A stretch of DNA of 33,704 bases from Tychonema sp. LEGE 07203 (lineage in GTDB: Bacteria; Cyanobacteriota; Cyanobacteriia; Cyanobacteriales; Microcoleaceae): positions 1 to 33,704 of the forward strand of contig NZ_JADEXD010000061.1 in the NCBI RefSeq assembly GCF_015207285.1. Reading direction: 5' to 3'. Positions 24,285-33,385 of this stretch are shown here, piece after piece (within the stretch, counting starts at the first letter, position 1; the number at the start of each line of letters is the position of its first letter). Below the pieces are notes generated by a model that made no database searches, was not told where the DNA came from, and was given only the letters and a program-made list of their open reading frames with translations. The position numbers and the translations under genes are program-made.

Positions 24285-27200
24285 ATGTCATTTAACCAAA
24301 ATTTTATTTCCCAAGGTGGATGGGAAGGGTGGCCACCGCAATTGATGGGACTGCAAGCGGTTAGCGATTTGTTAATTGCCTTGGCTGATTATTCAGTTCC
24401 AGCAATTCTGGCCTACTTTGCCTGGAAGCACCGCCAGTTGCCTTCGAGCAAAGGGTTTCTTTTATTGGGAGTCTGGTTTTTTTGTGGCGGGACAACTTAC
24501 CTGATGCAAGTTTGGATGCTGGTGCATCCCAGCTACTGGCTCTCAAGTTTGCTCGCCGCCGTTACCGCTGTCATCTCTTTGTGGGCTGTGGCCGAACTGA
24601 TGCCATCGCTTTCTCAACTCTTGACTTCAGGCGGTTTGGCTTCTTTAGCAGCAAATGCAGTGCCGGAAACTGAAAAGGTCGAACTTCGAGGGCAAGCCTC
24701 CGGGGCGATTAAAAATTCCATCGCATCCCCGGCAACCGAACTCCAGCAAATTAACCAGCAATTGCTCGCAGAAATAGCGCAGCGCGAGCGAGTCGAGGAA
24801 CTGTTGCTCGACACTGTAAGCAAGCTGCAAGAAAGCGAAGAACGCTTCCGGGTTTTTCAGGAATTATCTATAGACGGATTTAACATGTTCCGCAGCCTTC
24901 GCGACGGCTCGAAAATTGTGGATTTTGAATGGGAATACGTCAATCCCGCAGCGGCCAAAATTCAGCATATCGCTCCTGAAGAATTGGTGGGAAAGCGATT
25001 GTTGGAAGTGCTGCCGGGCCATAAAGATAGCGGTTTGTTCGATCGTTACGTGCAAGTTGTAGAAACAGGAGATTCCCTCGATACCGAGATTTATTACAAC
25101 AGCGAAGGCATTGTCGGCTGGTTTCGGATAATGACCGTTAAATTGGGGGACGGCCTTGCTATTTCTTTTAGCAATATTACTGGGCGCAAGCAAGCAGAAG
25201 CATCCCTGCGCGAGGCGGTGCAAAAACTCAATTCTCATTTTGAAAATACGCCTCTAGCGGTGATTGAGTGGGACGAGAACTTTCGGGTGGGCGGGTGGTC
25301 GCCGGCAGCCGAGCAGATTTTTGGGTGGAAGGAAACAGAAGTTTTAGGCAAGCGTTTTAACGAATGGACGTTTATTTATAATGACGATTTAGAAGATGTA
25401 AAATCGGCAATTTATAGTTTAAATAACCCAGAAAATCGCTGCAATGTAGTTCGCAACAGCAATTATACTAAGGGCGGTGATTTGGTGCACTGCGAGTGGT
25501 ACAATTCGGCTTTTTACAGCGATTCTGGACAGTTGATATCGGTGCTGTCTCTGGTTTTGGACGTGACGGAACGTTTGAACTTTATGGAAGTGCTGCGACA
25601 GTCTGAAGAGCGGTTTCGGATTGCTGCTGAAAGTGCTAGCGATTTGATTTACGAATGGGATATCGATACGGGTATCGTGCTGTGGTTCGGTGAGATAGAC
25701 GAACATTTGGAGTACGAAAAAGGCGAATTTCCGAGGACGAGGGCAGCTTGGAACAGTATCTTGCATTCGGAAGACCGAGAGCGAGTTATGGCGGCGGTCG
25801 ATCGATATTTGAGCGCGCCAGACAGTTCTGCTGCCACATTTTGTGAGGAATACCGCGTTCAGAGCCAAAGCGGCCGCTGGCTGCACTGGATCGATCGGGC
25901 CAAAGCAGTGCTTGACCCTCAAGGCAATCCGTGCAAGTGGATCGGGGCGATCGGCGACATCAGCGATCGCAAACAAGCCGAAGAACAGCGGAATCTCGCC
26001 TTGGCGCGGGAACAAGCAGCCCGCCGCCAAGCCGAAGCCAGCGAACAGTTGTACCGCGTCCTCGCTGAAGCCATCCCGCAAATAGTTTGGACTGCTTTGC
26101 CCGACGGCGCGATCGACTATTACAACCAGCGCTGGTTTGAATATACCGGCATGACCCTGGAGGAAACTCAAGGCTGGGGGTGGCAGCCAGTTTTGCATCC
26201 AGATGACGTGGAAAATGCCGTAGAACGCTGGAAAACCACAGTGCAGACGGGGGGGAATTATGAGGTGGAATACCGCTTTAAACGGGCATCTGACGGGGAT
26301 TACCGCTGGCATCTGGGTCGGGCATTGCCCGTGCGGGATGCTGAGGGGAAAATCATCAAGTGGTTCGGGACTTGTACTGATATTGACGATCGCCAGCGAG
26401 CGGCCCAAACAGCCGATTTCCGCGCTAGAGCTTTGGCTTTGCTGTCGTCGGCTTCCTTGGATTACCAGGAAGCGCTGCAAGGTTTGGCAGATTTAGCAGC
26501 GCCGGAGTTGGGGGACTGGTGCTGCGTGCATTTAATCGAACCCGACGGCTCGATCGGCCTGCAAGCAGTTGCTCACTCAGATCCGAGCAAAGTCGCTCTG
26601 CTGTGGCAAATCGACCGGCGAAGGCCCGTAGATCCCCAGGGAAGGCACGGAGTCGCCAAGGTGCTGCGGACTGGGGAGTCGAAGCTTTACGCAGAAATAC
26701 CGAATTGGGCGATCGAGGCCGTGATACCCGACAGGGAACTGCAGCAAGTGCTGCGAGCCCAGACTCCGCTATCGGCAATCTGCGTGCCGCTGATGGCTCG
26801 CGGGCGGACGCTGGGAGCGATTTCGCTGCTGTGCGGGGAGTCCGGCCGCCGCTGCAGGCAGAGCGATTTGGTGTTGCTGGAAGATTTGGCGCGGGATGCG
26901 GCTGTGGCGATCGACAATGCGCGGCTGTACCGGGAAGCGGCGGAAGCCAACCGAATTAAAGACGAGTTTTTGGCAACACTTTCTCACGAGTTGCGGACTC
27001 CTCTCAACGCGGTGGTGGGCTGGGCCCAGATGCTGCGCCAGCGCCAGTTGAGTCCCGAAAAAACGGCTGTGGCTTTGGAGACGATCGAGCGCAACGGGCG
27101 GTTGCAGGCTCAGATGATTGAGGATTTGCTGGACATTTCCCGAATTGTCAGCGGCAAAGTATGTTTGAAGCTGTGTCCGGTGAATTTGGTGTCGATTGTC

Positions 27201-27674
27201 GAAACCGCAGTCAAGGCCCTCGGCCCCGATGCTGAAGCTAGGGGAGTTGAATTGGCGAGTTTTTGCGGCGAAGGAGCGAGCAGTTTGAGGGGCGATGCTA
27301 CTCGCTTGCAGCAGGTGGTGTCGAATTTGCTCTCGAATGCGATTAAGTTTACGCCGCCGGGAGGTCGCGTGGAAATCAGGCTCTCGGAGGAGGGGGAACC
27401 GCGATCGGCTGGTAGTGCCATCTTGTCTGTGTCTCCGGTTCACTCTGTGACGATCGCCGTCACCGATACGGGAATTGGCATCAGCAAGGAGTTTTTGCCG
27501 TTTGTGTTCGATCGCTTCCGCCAAGCTGACAGCAGTTCTACCCGCAATTACGGCGGGCTGGGACTGGGATTGGCGATCGTCCGCCATCTGGTGGAACTCC
27601 ACGGCGGCACTGTCTGGGCCGAAAGTCCCGGTGAAGGACTCGGCTCGACTTTCGGAGTGCGATTGCCAATTTAG
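24285..27674 (+). CDS. Histidine kinase with ETR1-like membrane domain, four PAS, GAF
   Basis: An 1129-residue kinase. Three hydrophobic helices (residues 27-110) resemble the ethylene-binding domain of ETR1: DLLIALADYSVP, FFCGGTTYLMQVW and HPSYWLSSLLAAVTAVISL. Aligned without gaps, ETR1 Asp25 and Pro36 are kept (Asp28, Pro39), but Tyr32 is Asp35, Cys65 is Gly68 with Cys67 next to it, and His69 is Tyr72. Copper-dependent ethylene binding is therefore doubtful. PAS/PAC units follow at about 183-305, 308-432, 437-563 and 583-705, with a GAF domain at about 715-865. HisKA has TLSHELRTPLNAVVGW with acceptor His901. The HATPase (about 985-1129) has SNLLSNAIKFTPPGG, DTGIGIS and GGLGLGLAIVR. There is no receiver domain. 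No Shine-Dalgarno is clear. Confidence 0.93.
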   Translation: MSFNQNFISQGGWEGWPPQLMGLQAVSDLLIALADYSVPAILAYFAWKHRQLPSSKGFLLLGVWFFCGGTTYLMQVWMLVHPSYWLSSLLAAVTAVISLWAVAELMPSLSQLLTSGGLASLAANAVPETEKVELRGQASGAIKNSIASPATELQQINQQLLAEIAQRERVEELLLDTVSKLQESEERFRVFQELSIDGFNMFRSLRDGSKIVDFEWEYVNPAAAKIQHIAPEELVGKRLLEVLPGHKDSGLFDRYVQVVETGDSLDTEIYYNSEGIVGWFRIMTVKLGDGLAISFSNITGRKQAEASLREAVQKLNSHFENTPLAVIEWDENFRVGGWSPAAEQIFGWKETEVLGKRFNEWTFIYNDDLEDVKSAIYSLNNPENRCNVVRNSNYTKGGDLVHCEWYNSAFYSDSGQLISVLSLVLDVTERLNFMEVLRQSEERFRIAAESASDLIYEWDIDTGIVLWFGEIDEHLEYEKGEFPRTRAAWNSILHSEDRERVMAAVDRYLSAPDSSAATFCEEYRVQSQSGRWLHWIDRAKAVLDPQGNPCKWIGAIGDISDRKQAEEQRNLALAREQAARRQAEASEQLYRVLAEAIPQIVWTALPDGAIDYYNQRWFEYTGMTLEETQGWGWQPVLHPDDVENAVERWKTTVQTGGNYEVEYRFKRASDGDYRWHLGRALPVRDAEGKIIKWFGTCTDIDDRQRAAQTADFRARALALLSSASLDYQEALQGLADLAAPELGDWCCVHLIEPDGSIGLQAVAHSDPSKVALLWQIDRRRPVDPQGRHGVAKVLRTGESKLYAEIPNWAIEAVIPDRELQQVLRAQTPLSAICVPLMARGRTLGAISLLCGESGRRCRQSDLVLLEDLARDAAVAIDNARLYREAAEANRIKDEFLATLSHELRTPLNAVVGWAQMLRQRQLSPEKTAVALETIERNGRLQAQMIEDLLDISRIVSGKVCLKLCPVNLVSIVETAVKALGPDAEARGVELASFCGEGASSLRGDATRLQQVVSNLLSNAIKFTPPGGRVEIRLSEEGEPRSAGSAILSVSPVHSVTIAVTDTGIGISKEFLPFVFDRFRQADSSSTRNYGGLGLGLAIVRHLVELHGGTVWAESPGEGLGSTFGVRLPI

Positions 27675-27739
27675 TTAGTTGTTAGTTGTTAGTTGTTAGT
27701 TGTTAGTTGTTAGTTGTTAGTTGTTAGTTGTTGGTTGTT
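27674..27739. repeat. Heptad array GTTAGTT
   Basis: About eight GTTAGTT units starting at the kinase stop codon, then GTTGGTT variants. Confidence 0.93.
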
Positions 27740-27742
27740 GGT

Positions 27743-27796
27743 CAACAGTCAACAGTCAACAGTCAACAGTCAACAGTCAACAGTCAACAGTCAACA
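27743..27796. repeat. Heptad array CAACAGT x7
   Basis: Seven perfect units plus CAACA, identical in unit to the array at 22286-22360. It ends 3 bp before the stop of the convergent HEAT-repeat gene. Together with the GTTAGTT array it forms a partly self-complementary spacer between two convergent genes. Confidence 0.95.
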
Positions 27797-27799
27797 AAA

Positions 27800-29122
27800 C
27801 TAATTTTCCTGCCATTCTTGCAGGGCGATCGCAATTCCATCTCTCAATCCCGGTTCCAGATTGTCTTGCTTAACTAAACTTTCTAATTGCTGCCGGACTT
27901 CCCCAGCACCTAGCTGTTTGAGTGCTGCCGTGCCGTGCAGCCTGACGCTGTTGTCGGCATCTGCTAACAGTTGAATTAGCACATCGAGCGCTCTGATATC
28001 TCCTAATTGTCCTAAGCTTAAAGCTAAAGATTGTTTGATTTCAGCAGGCTGCACGGCGGGATGATTGCTTGCAAGCAAATCGATCGCAATTTCAGCAGTT
28101 GTCGCTTTTAATTCCGGCTTTGACCCTCGCCCTAAAACATTGACAATCTCTTGACAAACACGAGAGTTTGTGTTATGAATATCAGCAATTAAGGTTTGGT
28201 GCAAATATTCTAAAGCGGTTGCAGTTTCCATCCAGCTTAGGGCGCGCACAGTTTCGATTTGCAATTCAAGGGGAGTTGCGGGCGATCGCAGCAATTCAAA
28301 TAAAGCAGCCGCCGCAGCATCGGTTTTCACTCGCCCGATCGCGATCGCCGCTTGTTGGCACACTTCTAATCGGATGTCCCAAAGCAAAGGTTTGAGCAAC
28401 TTAACTAAATCTAATTCTGCGTCTAAATAAGCGCGAACTCCCAGAGCTCGCACCGCTTCTTTTCTGACTGCTGCCGCCGCATCTTTGAGCGCTTCTACCA
28501 GTACCGGCGGAATGCGGGAGTCGTGAAAGCTGCTCAAAGCCTCGATCGCAGCCAGCCGCACCGCAACTTGAGAGTCTTTGACTGCGCTCAACAGCGGTGC
28601 GATGATTTCGGGGCGGCGAATTTGGGCGAGGGCTGCTGTTGCAAACAGTCGCGAGTCTGCTTGCTGCAAGAGAGTTGCTAGGGATTCTATCGCTGCGCTG
28701 CCGAAATTCGCCAGGGTTTCTGCGGCGATTTGGCTCAATTCTTCGTCGGTATTTTTGACTAATTTTACTAAAGCTGCAATCACTTCCGGGCGATTTTCTT
28801 CGGGATAGCTAGGCTTCACGAACTTTCCGAGAATGCGGGCGGCAAACCACCGCGATTCCGTGTCTGCGTCTTCGTCTTCGAGCACGGCAATTAAAGGTGC
28901 GATCGCGCCATTTCCCAGATTGGGCAATACTTTAGCAATTTCCCAGCGGTCTTGAAAATCGCCCCATTCTAAAGCTTGTATTGCTAAACTTACAGCTTGT
29001 TCTAAAATGTATTGTTCCTGCGACTTGCTGCTGTCGGCTGTCACTTGCTGCAAGCATTCGACTACAATAGGCCAGTTTTGGCGATCGGCAGCGGCTTGCG
29101 CTTGTTCCAAAATATGAGACAT
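27800..29122 (-). CDS. HEAT-repeat protein
   Basis: A 440-residue alpha-solenoid made of about ten HEAT repeats, with no signal peptide or membrane segment. Helix pairs are clear in ESRWFAARILGKF, ELSQIAAETLANFGSAAIE, DSQVAVRLAAIEALSSF, AAAVRKEAVRALG, RLEVCQQAAIAIG and NSVRLHGTAALKQLG. Such scaffolds mediate protein-protein contacts. Phycobilin lyases of the CpcE/F group share the fold, but no phycobiliprotein genes are nearby and I see no reason to assign lyase function. It converges with the ETR1-like kinase across the heptad arrays. Role unknown. Confidence 0.88.
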   Translation of the reverse strand: MSHILEQAQAAADRQNWPIVVECLQQVTADSSKSQEQYILEQAVSLAIQALEWGDFQDRWEIAKVLPNLGNGAIAPLIAVLEDEDADTESRWFAARILGKFVKPSYPEENRPEVIAALVKLVKNTDEELSQIAAETLANFGSAAIESLATLLQQADSRLFATAALAQIRRPEIIAPLLSAVKDSQVAVRLAAIEALSSFHDSRIPPVLVEALKDAAAAVRKEAVRALGVRAYLDAELDLVKLLKPLLWDIRLEVCQQAAIAIGRVKTDAAAAALFELLRSPATPLELQIETVRALSWMETATALEYLHQTLIADIHNTNSRVCQEIVNVLGRGSKPELKATTAEIAIDLLASNHPAVQPAEIKQSLALSLGQLGDIRALDVLIQLLADADNSVRLHGTAALKQLGAGEVRQQLESLVKQDNLEPGLRDGIAIALQEWQEN

Positions 29123-29453
29123 AAATTTAATTTAGCTTCAAGAAGGTAGATGACAGCTAGCCCAGAAGCGCGATCGTCTCCCGCAACCTGTTGCTACAAT
29201 TATCAATTATTTTAGATTTCTGTCAATCCCTCACCAATGGTAAAATATAATCAAAACATTAAATCAATCCATTTAAATTATCAATTAGTCATGTTTTTGA
29301 CACAAAAAAACAATTCCCACTTGAATAAAAATAGAGCTAATAAATCACAATTAAATAAAGCCATTTCCTCCTTGGGATCGTATTGTGGAGAAAGTCCGCA
29401 ATACGATCCGTGACACAATTAATTTTTTCACACAACTCTTGGCCCATTTTCCA
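29123..29453. other. Divergent intergenic region, HEAT gene / lipid-kinase gene
   Basis: About 330 bp, AT-rich (especially 29210-29370). It contains the 11-bp inverted repeat listed separately. No gene is supported; the extension of the kinase frame to 29385 runs through that inverted repeat. Confidence 0.6.
29375..29409. promoter_or_regulatory. 11-bp perfect inverted repeat upstream of lipid kinase gene
   Basis: GGATCGTATTG (29375-29385) and CAATACGATCC (29399-29409) are exact reverse complements separated by 13 bp, 44 bp before the preferred ATG. It could be an operator or a leader hairpin; it has no T tract. Confidence 0.6.
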
Positions 29454-30323
29454 ATGAAAAAAGCTCTCCTTTTAGTAAACCAGCACTCCCGAAAAGGGCA
29501 AAAACTATTATCTCAAGCTATTACCCAATTAGAAGCACTTGGTTTTGAATTAATAGTCAAATCAACCGACAGCGCCAGCGAAATATCCGACACAATTCGC
29601 AACCACCAAAATCAAGTAGAATTAGTCATCATCGGCGGCGGCGACGGCACTCTCAACTGTGCCATCGAAGGCTTGATTGACACTAAATTGCCCTTGGGTA
29701 TTTTACCGATGGGAACAGCTAACGATTTAGCCCGCACTCTCGGAATTCCTACAGATTTATCCGCAGCTATTCAAGTAATTGCCAGCGGTAAAATTCGGCT
29801 TATAGACATAGGTTGGGTGAACCAACAGCATTTTTTTAATGTAGCGAGTTTGGGATTGAGCGTCGAAATTACCCAGCGGCTGACTAAAGATGTGAAGCAG
29901 CGCTGGGGAATTTTAGCTTATGCTTTGGCTGCTTTGCAGACAATTTTTAAATCGCGACCATTCAGAGCAGAAATTAAGGTAAACAACCAATATTTTAATG
30001 TAAAAACAATTCAAATTGCGATCGGCAACGGCCGCTATTACGGCGGCGGCATGACAGTTGCCGAAGATGCCACCATCGACGACAAGCGACTGGATTTGTA
30101 CAGTTTAGAGACACACCATTGGTGGGAAATCATTGCTTTGCTGCCGGCAATGAGGCAAGGAAATTATACCACTTGGCCGAAGGTTCGCGCCTTGCACGCT
30201 CAAGAATTTGAGATTAATACTAGCAAACGCCGTTCGATTAATACCGACGGTGAAATCACCACTCACACGCCTGCAAAATTCCGCGTGATTCCCCAAGCTT
30301 TAGCCGTGATAGCTCCTTCATAG
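29454..30323 (+). CDS. Diacylglycerol kinase / YegS-family lipid kinase
   Basis: A 289-residue protein of the DAGK_cat family, which phosphorylates diacylglycerol or related lipids at the membrane face using ATP. From the ATG at 29454: the N-terminal KKALLLVNQHSRKG is the usual first strand, GGGDGTLN (61-68) is the nucleotide-binding signature, and LPLGILPMGTANDLARTLGIP (80-99) is the second family motif. The C-terminal lobe has RYYGGGMTVAEDATIDDKRLDLYSL and ends with INTDGEITTHTPAKFRVIP. An upstream GTG would add 23 residues, but that segment crosses a perfect inverted repeat and lies before the natural domain start. The lipid substrate is not defined. Confidence 0.93.
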   Translation: MKKALLLVNQHSRKGQKLLSQAITQLEALGFELIVKSTDSASEISDTIRNHQNQVELVIIGGGDGTLNCAIEGLIDTKLPLGILPMGTANDLARTLGIPTDLSAAIQVIASGKIRLIDIGWVNQQHFFNVASLGLSVEITQRLTKDVKQRWGILAYALAALQTIFKSRPFRAEIKVNNQYFNVKTIQIAIGNGRYYGGGMTVAEDATIDDKRLDLYSLETHHWWEIIALLPAMRQGNYTTWPKVRALHAQEFEINTSKRRSINTDGEITTHTPAKFRVIPQALAVIAPS

Positions 30324-30342
30324 CTCATAACTAATATAATTA

Positions 30343-30511
30343 TGTTGTGGAACAGGCCGGAAAGCCTGTTCATATATTCGCCACGGGCAAGATGCCCGTG
30401 CCACCATTAATTAATTAATTAATCAATAAATTAAATTGTGTTGTGGAACAGGCCGGAAAGCCTGTTCATATATTCGCCACGGGCAAGATGCCCGTGCCAC
30501 CATTAATTAAT
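30343..30511. repeat. Duplicated 73-bp double-hairpin unit
   Basis: Two identical 73-bp copies (30343-30415 and 30439-30511), 96 bp apart. Each holds hairpin A (AACAGGC/GCCTGTT) and hairpin B (CACGGGCA/TGCCCGTG, loop AGA), followed by TTAATTAAT runs. The second copy overlaps the cruP stop. It separates the convergent lipid-kinase and cruP genes and may terminate both. Confidence 0.93.
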
Positions 30512-32072
30512 AATCGCCTCCCGCGCCGTACTGCCACGCTTCAACTAATCGGTGAAAATAGTATTGCTGTTCCGGTGATATTTTTTTCACCTGCGGTTCT
30601 ACCGCTTTCCCCAACGGCTGCAATCCCGTATAAATTCCTAAATTAACATAATGAACCATCCAATCAAGCAAATTAGCTATTCCCACCTGCGGAATAATTT
30701 TCATCACTAATCCAGGATGGCTAATTGCTGTTTTAAACAGGGTTTTTGACAAAGCCGGAAATAACACAATATCCTGCAGAAACGGTTTGAGTACCGGTTC
30801 TCCCAACTCTTCCATTACCTGAAATACAGCAGCCAAAAGTTGATTGATTTGATTGGGCTCTATTTTCTGATTCATCGCAGCACTCATCGAACGCTGAAAC
30901 AACCAGGTTACAGATAGATTCGGCTGGTACGGTTGCAAAAGTGCGAGGGATTTTTTGTCTAAACTTTCGCTTGTCAAAGCTTCGTCAATTCCGAGAGTCA
31001 AGCGTTTGAGGTGGCGCACCATTGCCCCGAAACCGCCGAAGCTGAGGGGCGATTGGCTACCGCTGCTGTCTCCGACTGGAAGTATGCGATTCCAAGGCAT
31101 TTTTAGAGGACTTTGGCGATAGCAGGGAAAGAATCCGTAGAGTGCTCTTTGGAATTTTAACTGTTCGAGTTCGATGTTTTGATATTGGGGCAGCAAGCGC
31201 AAATATTCTTCAAATAATGTTTCTAAACTGAATCTTTCTGTGTCAGCATCTATGTAGGTAAACAAGTAAGTAGTCCGCCCGTCTCTGGCTGGAAATGCTT
31301 CCCAAAAGTATTGGCACTGATTTTGCATTGGGGTGAAGGATGCAAATATGTCGCCGGTTTCGTTTTTGGGGTATCCTCGGGCGCAGGTGCCGACTACTAA
31401 ACATACTGCGTCGGGTTTTTTGCCTTGTCTGGCTTGGCGGACAATGGGGGAAAAATGTCCCATTGCGTCTAAAAACAATCGGGTTTTAAAGAAATTTTCG
31501 GCTGTCGGTGAATCTGTATTTTCTGATTCTACTGCGACTCCGTTAGGGTGAATTGTTGCTGTTTTAAATGGTGTGTTTTCAAATAGTTTGCCTCCGGCTT
31601 GGAAAAATTTTTGTTTGAGGGTTTCGAGGAGGTAAACTGGGTCTATTCCGATGTTTAGTACGTCGCGCACCCAGATGTCGGGGGTGTTGGCAAAGCTGAT
31701 GCGGGCTGGGTTGTATTCGGTGGCTATTGCTTTGTCTATTTCAGCAGCAGTCAGCAAATTTAGTTCTAAGAATGCGTCTAATTCTTTGCGCGAAATGTTC
31801 CATTCTTGGTCGCGCCCTCGCAGGATGCCGCGTTCGAGTAGGGCTACTCGCCAACCCCGCACGGCTAAGGCTGTTCCGATTAGTATTCCTAGGGTTCCGC
31901 CGCCGATAACGATGTCGAAGTCGAGGGTTTCGAGGGGTTGTTGGTTGTGCTTGACTGCTTGGGGTGCTGGTGCGGTGTTTTGTTTGAGGTTTTCCCAGAG
32001 TCGATCGACCTTTTGCAGGCCTTGAAAGGCATTTCCTGGCAGTTGGGAGAGGATTTGTTCGGTGAGGGACAT
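30507..32072 (-). CDS. cruP: CruP-type FAD-dependent lycopene cyclase paralogue
   Basis: A 521-residue flavoprotein of the CruA/CruP group. The Rossmann motif FDIVIGGGTLGILIG (52-66) is followed by WRVALLERG with the ribose-binding Glu80. Next comes the group signature GILRGRDQEWNISRKEL (about 82-98). A second FAD contact is ILPVGDSSGSQSPLSFGG (about 346-363). CruA is a lycopene cyclase. CruP is its paralogue in cyanobacteria and plants, linked to limiting oxidised carotenoids rather than to bulk cyclisation. The choice of CruP over CruA rests on remembered sequence style (EYNPARISF, WVRDVLNIGIDPVYLLETLKQ). No other carotenoid gene is nearby. Confidence 0.85.
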   Translation of the reverse strand: MSLTEQILSQLPGNAFQGLQKVDRLWENLKQNTAPAPQAVKHNQQPLETLDFDIVIGGGTLGILIGTALAVRGWRVALLERGILRGRDQEWNISRKELDAFLELNLLTAAEIDKAIATEYNPARISFANTPDIWVRDVLNIGIDPVYLLETLKQKFFQAGGKLFENTPFKTATIHPNGVAVESENTDSPTAENFFKTRLFLDAMGHFSPIVRQARQGKKPDAVCLVVGTCARGYPKNETGDIFASFTPMQNQCQYFWEAFPARDGRTTYLFTYIDADTERFSLETLFEEYLRLLPQYQNIELEQLKFQRALYGFFPCYRQSPLKMPWNRILPVGDSSGSQSPLSFGGFGAMVRHLKRLTLGIDEALTSESLDKKSLALLQPYQPNLSVTWLFQRSMSAAMNQKIEPNQINQLLAAVFQVMEELGEPVLKPFLQDIVLFPALSKTLFKTAISHPGLVMKIIPQVGIANLLDWMVHYVNLGIYTGLQPLGKAVEPQVKKISPEQQYYFHRLVEAWQYGAGGDY

Positions 32073-32157
32073 CGGGTTTTGATATTGAACAGTGGTGGGT
32101 TTTATCTAATTTAGCTTAGATCCACACTTCCGACAGTTTTAGGGCTGATGTGGGGCG

Positions 32158-32172
32158 AGAAAGCCGGTTTCT
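32158..32172. repeat. Degenerate CCGGG repeat arm next to tnpB
   Basis: AGAAAGCCGGTTTCT differs at one position from the AGAAACCCGGTTTCT arm seen elsewhere in the window. A second degenerate arm (AGAAACCTGGTTTCC, 33510-33524) stands on the other side of the tnpB element. Confidence 0.6.
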
Positions 32173-32201
32173 AGGAGTTTTGGGCTTAACGTTGAGATAC
32201 T

Positions 32202-32222
32202 CACCGCCCTAAAAGTGCGGTG
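32202..32222. repeat. Hairpin at the 3' side of tnpB (possible right end)
   Basis: CACCGC (32202-32207) and GCGGTG (32217-32222) pair. The hairpin lies 41 bp beyond the tnpB stop, where IS200/IS605 elements carry a subterminal hairpin and where the reRNA (omega RNA) would end. The exact boundary is not determined. Confidence 0.5.
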
Positions 32223-32262
32223 ATTCTTGACGCTTCACGCTCCTGATGCTACCGAAATAGTC

Positions 32263-33385
32263 TTACTCTGTCTCTGCGCCCTGAAGCGAGTCGTGGCAAT
32301 GCCCTATCCCGACTTTTTGTATATTTCTCGCAGCGTTCAAATCCCTGTCTTGCTGAGTGCCACAATTAAGGCACAGCAGCGAACGAATAGAGAGGTCTAA
32401 TTTACCCCACTTAAACCCGCAATCAGCGCACACTTGGCTAGTTGGTTCCCAGCGACTAATTACCCTAAATTCCCTACCTAGTTTCTCAGATTTAGCCTCG
32501 CACAGCACCCTAAACTCGTACCATCCCTGCTGACTAATTACTCTAGCAAGTTTGCGATTCTTGACCATTCCCGACACGTTTAAATCTTCCAATACAATCA
32601 CTTGGTTATCGTTGACTATTTTGGTTGATAGTTTGTCAAGACAAGTCTTTGCGAGTGTCGGCAACTTGATTCTGCAGTTTAGCAATCTTTATTGCGGTTT
32701 TGTTCCGGCGTTTTGAGTCTTTTGTTTGCCTTGCTAACTTGCGCTGTAGTCTGCGAATTTTCCGATCTAACTTTTTATAGTTAGGGCTTTGGGCTAATGT
32801 TCCGTCGCTCATCACAGCAAAAGTTTTAATCCCTAAATCAATTCCGACACTTGGGTTTTTAGCATCAATTTGAACGGGCTTAACTTCTACTACAAAGCTT
32901 AAAAAATAGCGATTAGCACAGTCCTTTAGTACAGTTACAGAGCTAGGCTCTGATGGTAACTCCCTAGACCAAATAGGGCTAAGATTTCCAATCTTTGCTA
33001 AGTACAGGGACTCACCTTTGATAGAGAAACCTGTTTTAGCAAAAGTTGCAGACTGACTGTTAGTCTTTTTTTTGAATTTGGGTTGACCCACTTTCTTGCC
33101 TTTTTTCTTCCCTTTTAGGGAATCAAAATAGTTTTTGTAAGCAACCTCTAACTGTTTGAGGGATTGTTGCAACGGCACGGACGAAACATCGTTCAACCAT
33201 GCCCTTTCTTCTGTCTTTTTAGATATAGTTAGAGACTTAGATAGAGTGTTGTAACCAGGATATTTGCCACATCTACTAACAGCCAAGGCCTCGTTCCAAA
33301 CAACTCTTACACAACCAAACAACTGAGCGAAACTATGGCGTTGTCTATCGGTTGGATAGAATCTGTATTGGAACCTTGCTTTCAT
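32263..33385 (-). pseudogene. tnpB: IS200/IS605-family tnpB, split by a frameshift
   Basis: RNA-guided nuclease-type transposon protein in two overlapping pieces: 33385-32636 (249 aa) and the continuation within 32685-32263 (to GAETE). The N-terminal piece has FQYRFYPTDRQ and the first RuvC acid, Asp183 (VGIDLGIKTFA). The second piece has the RuvC Glu in VIVLEDLNVSG, a four-Cys zinc ribbon (CADC and CLNC) and the third acid in QDRDLNAARNI. The frames meet where RKD should lead directly into LDKLST, around 32637-32650, and one extra base accounts for the break. All catalytic residues survive. No tnpA is present. A single mutation or a sequencing error would both explain the break. Confidence 0.9.

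Noticed and set aside
25419-26480. 353-aa open frame antisense to the ETR1-like kinase
   Set aside because: Lies wholly inside a well-supported kinase on the other strand and has no recognisable domain; typical of GC-rich coding shadow.
26769-27602. 277-aa open frame antisense to the HisKA/HATPase region
   Set aside because: Same reason: shadow of conserved kinase sequence, no domain and no start signal.
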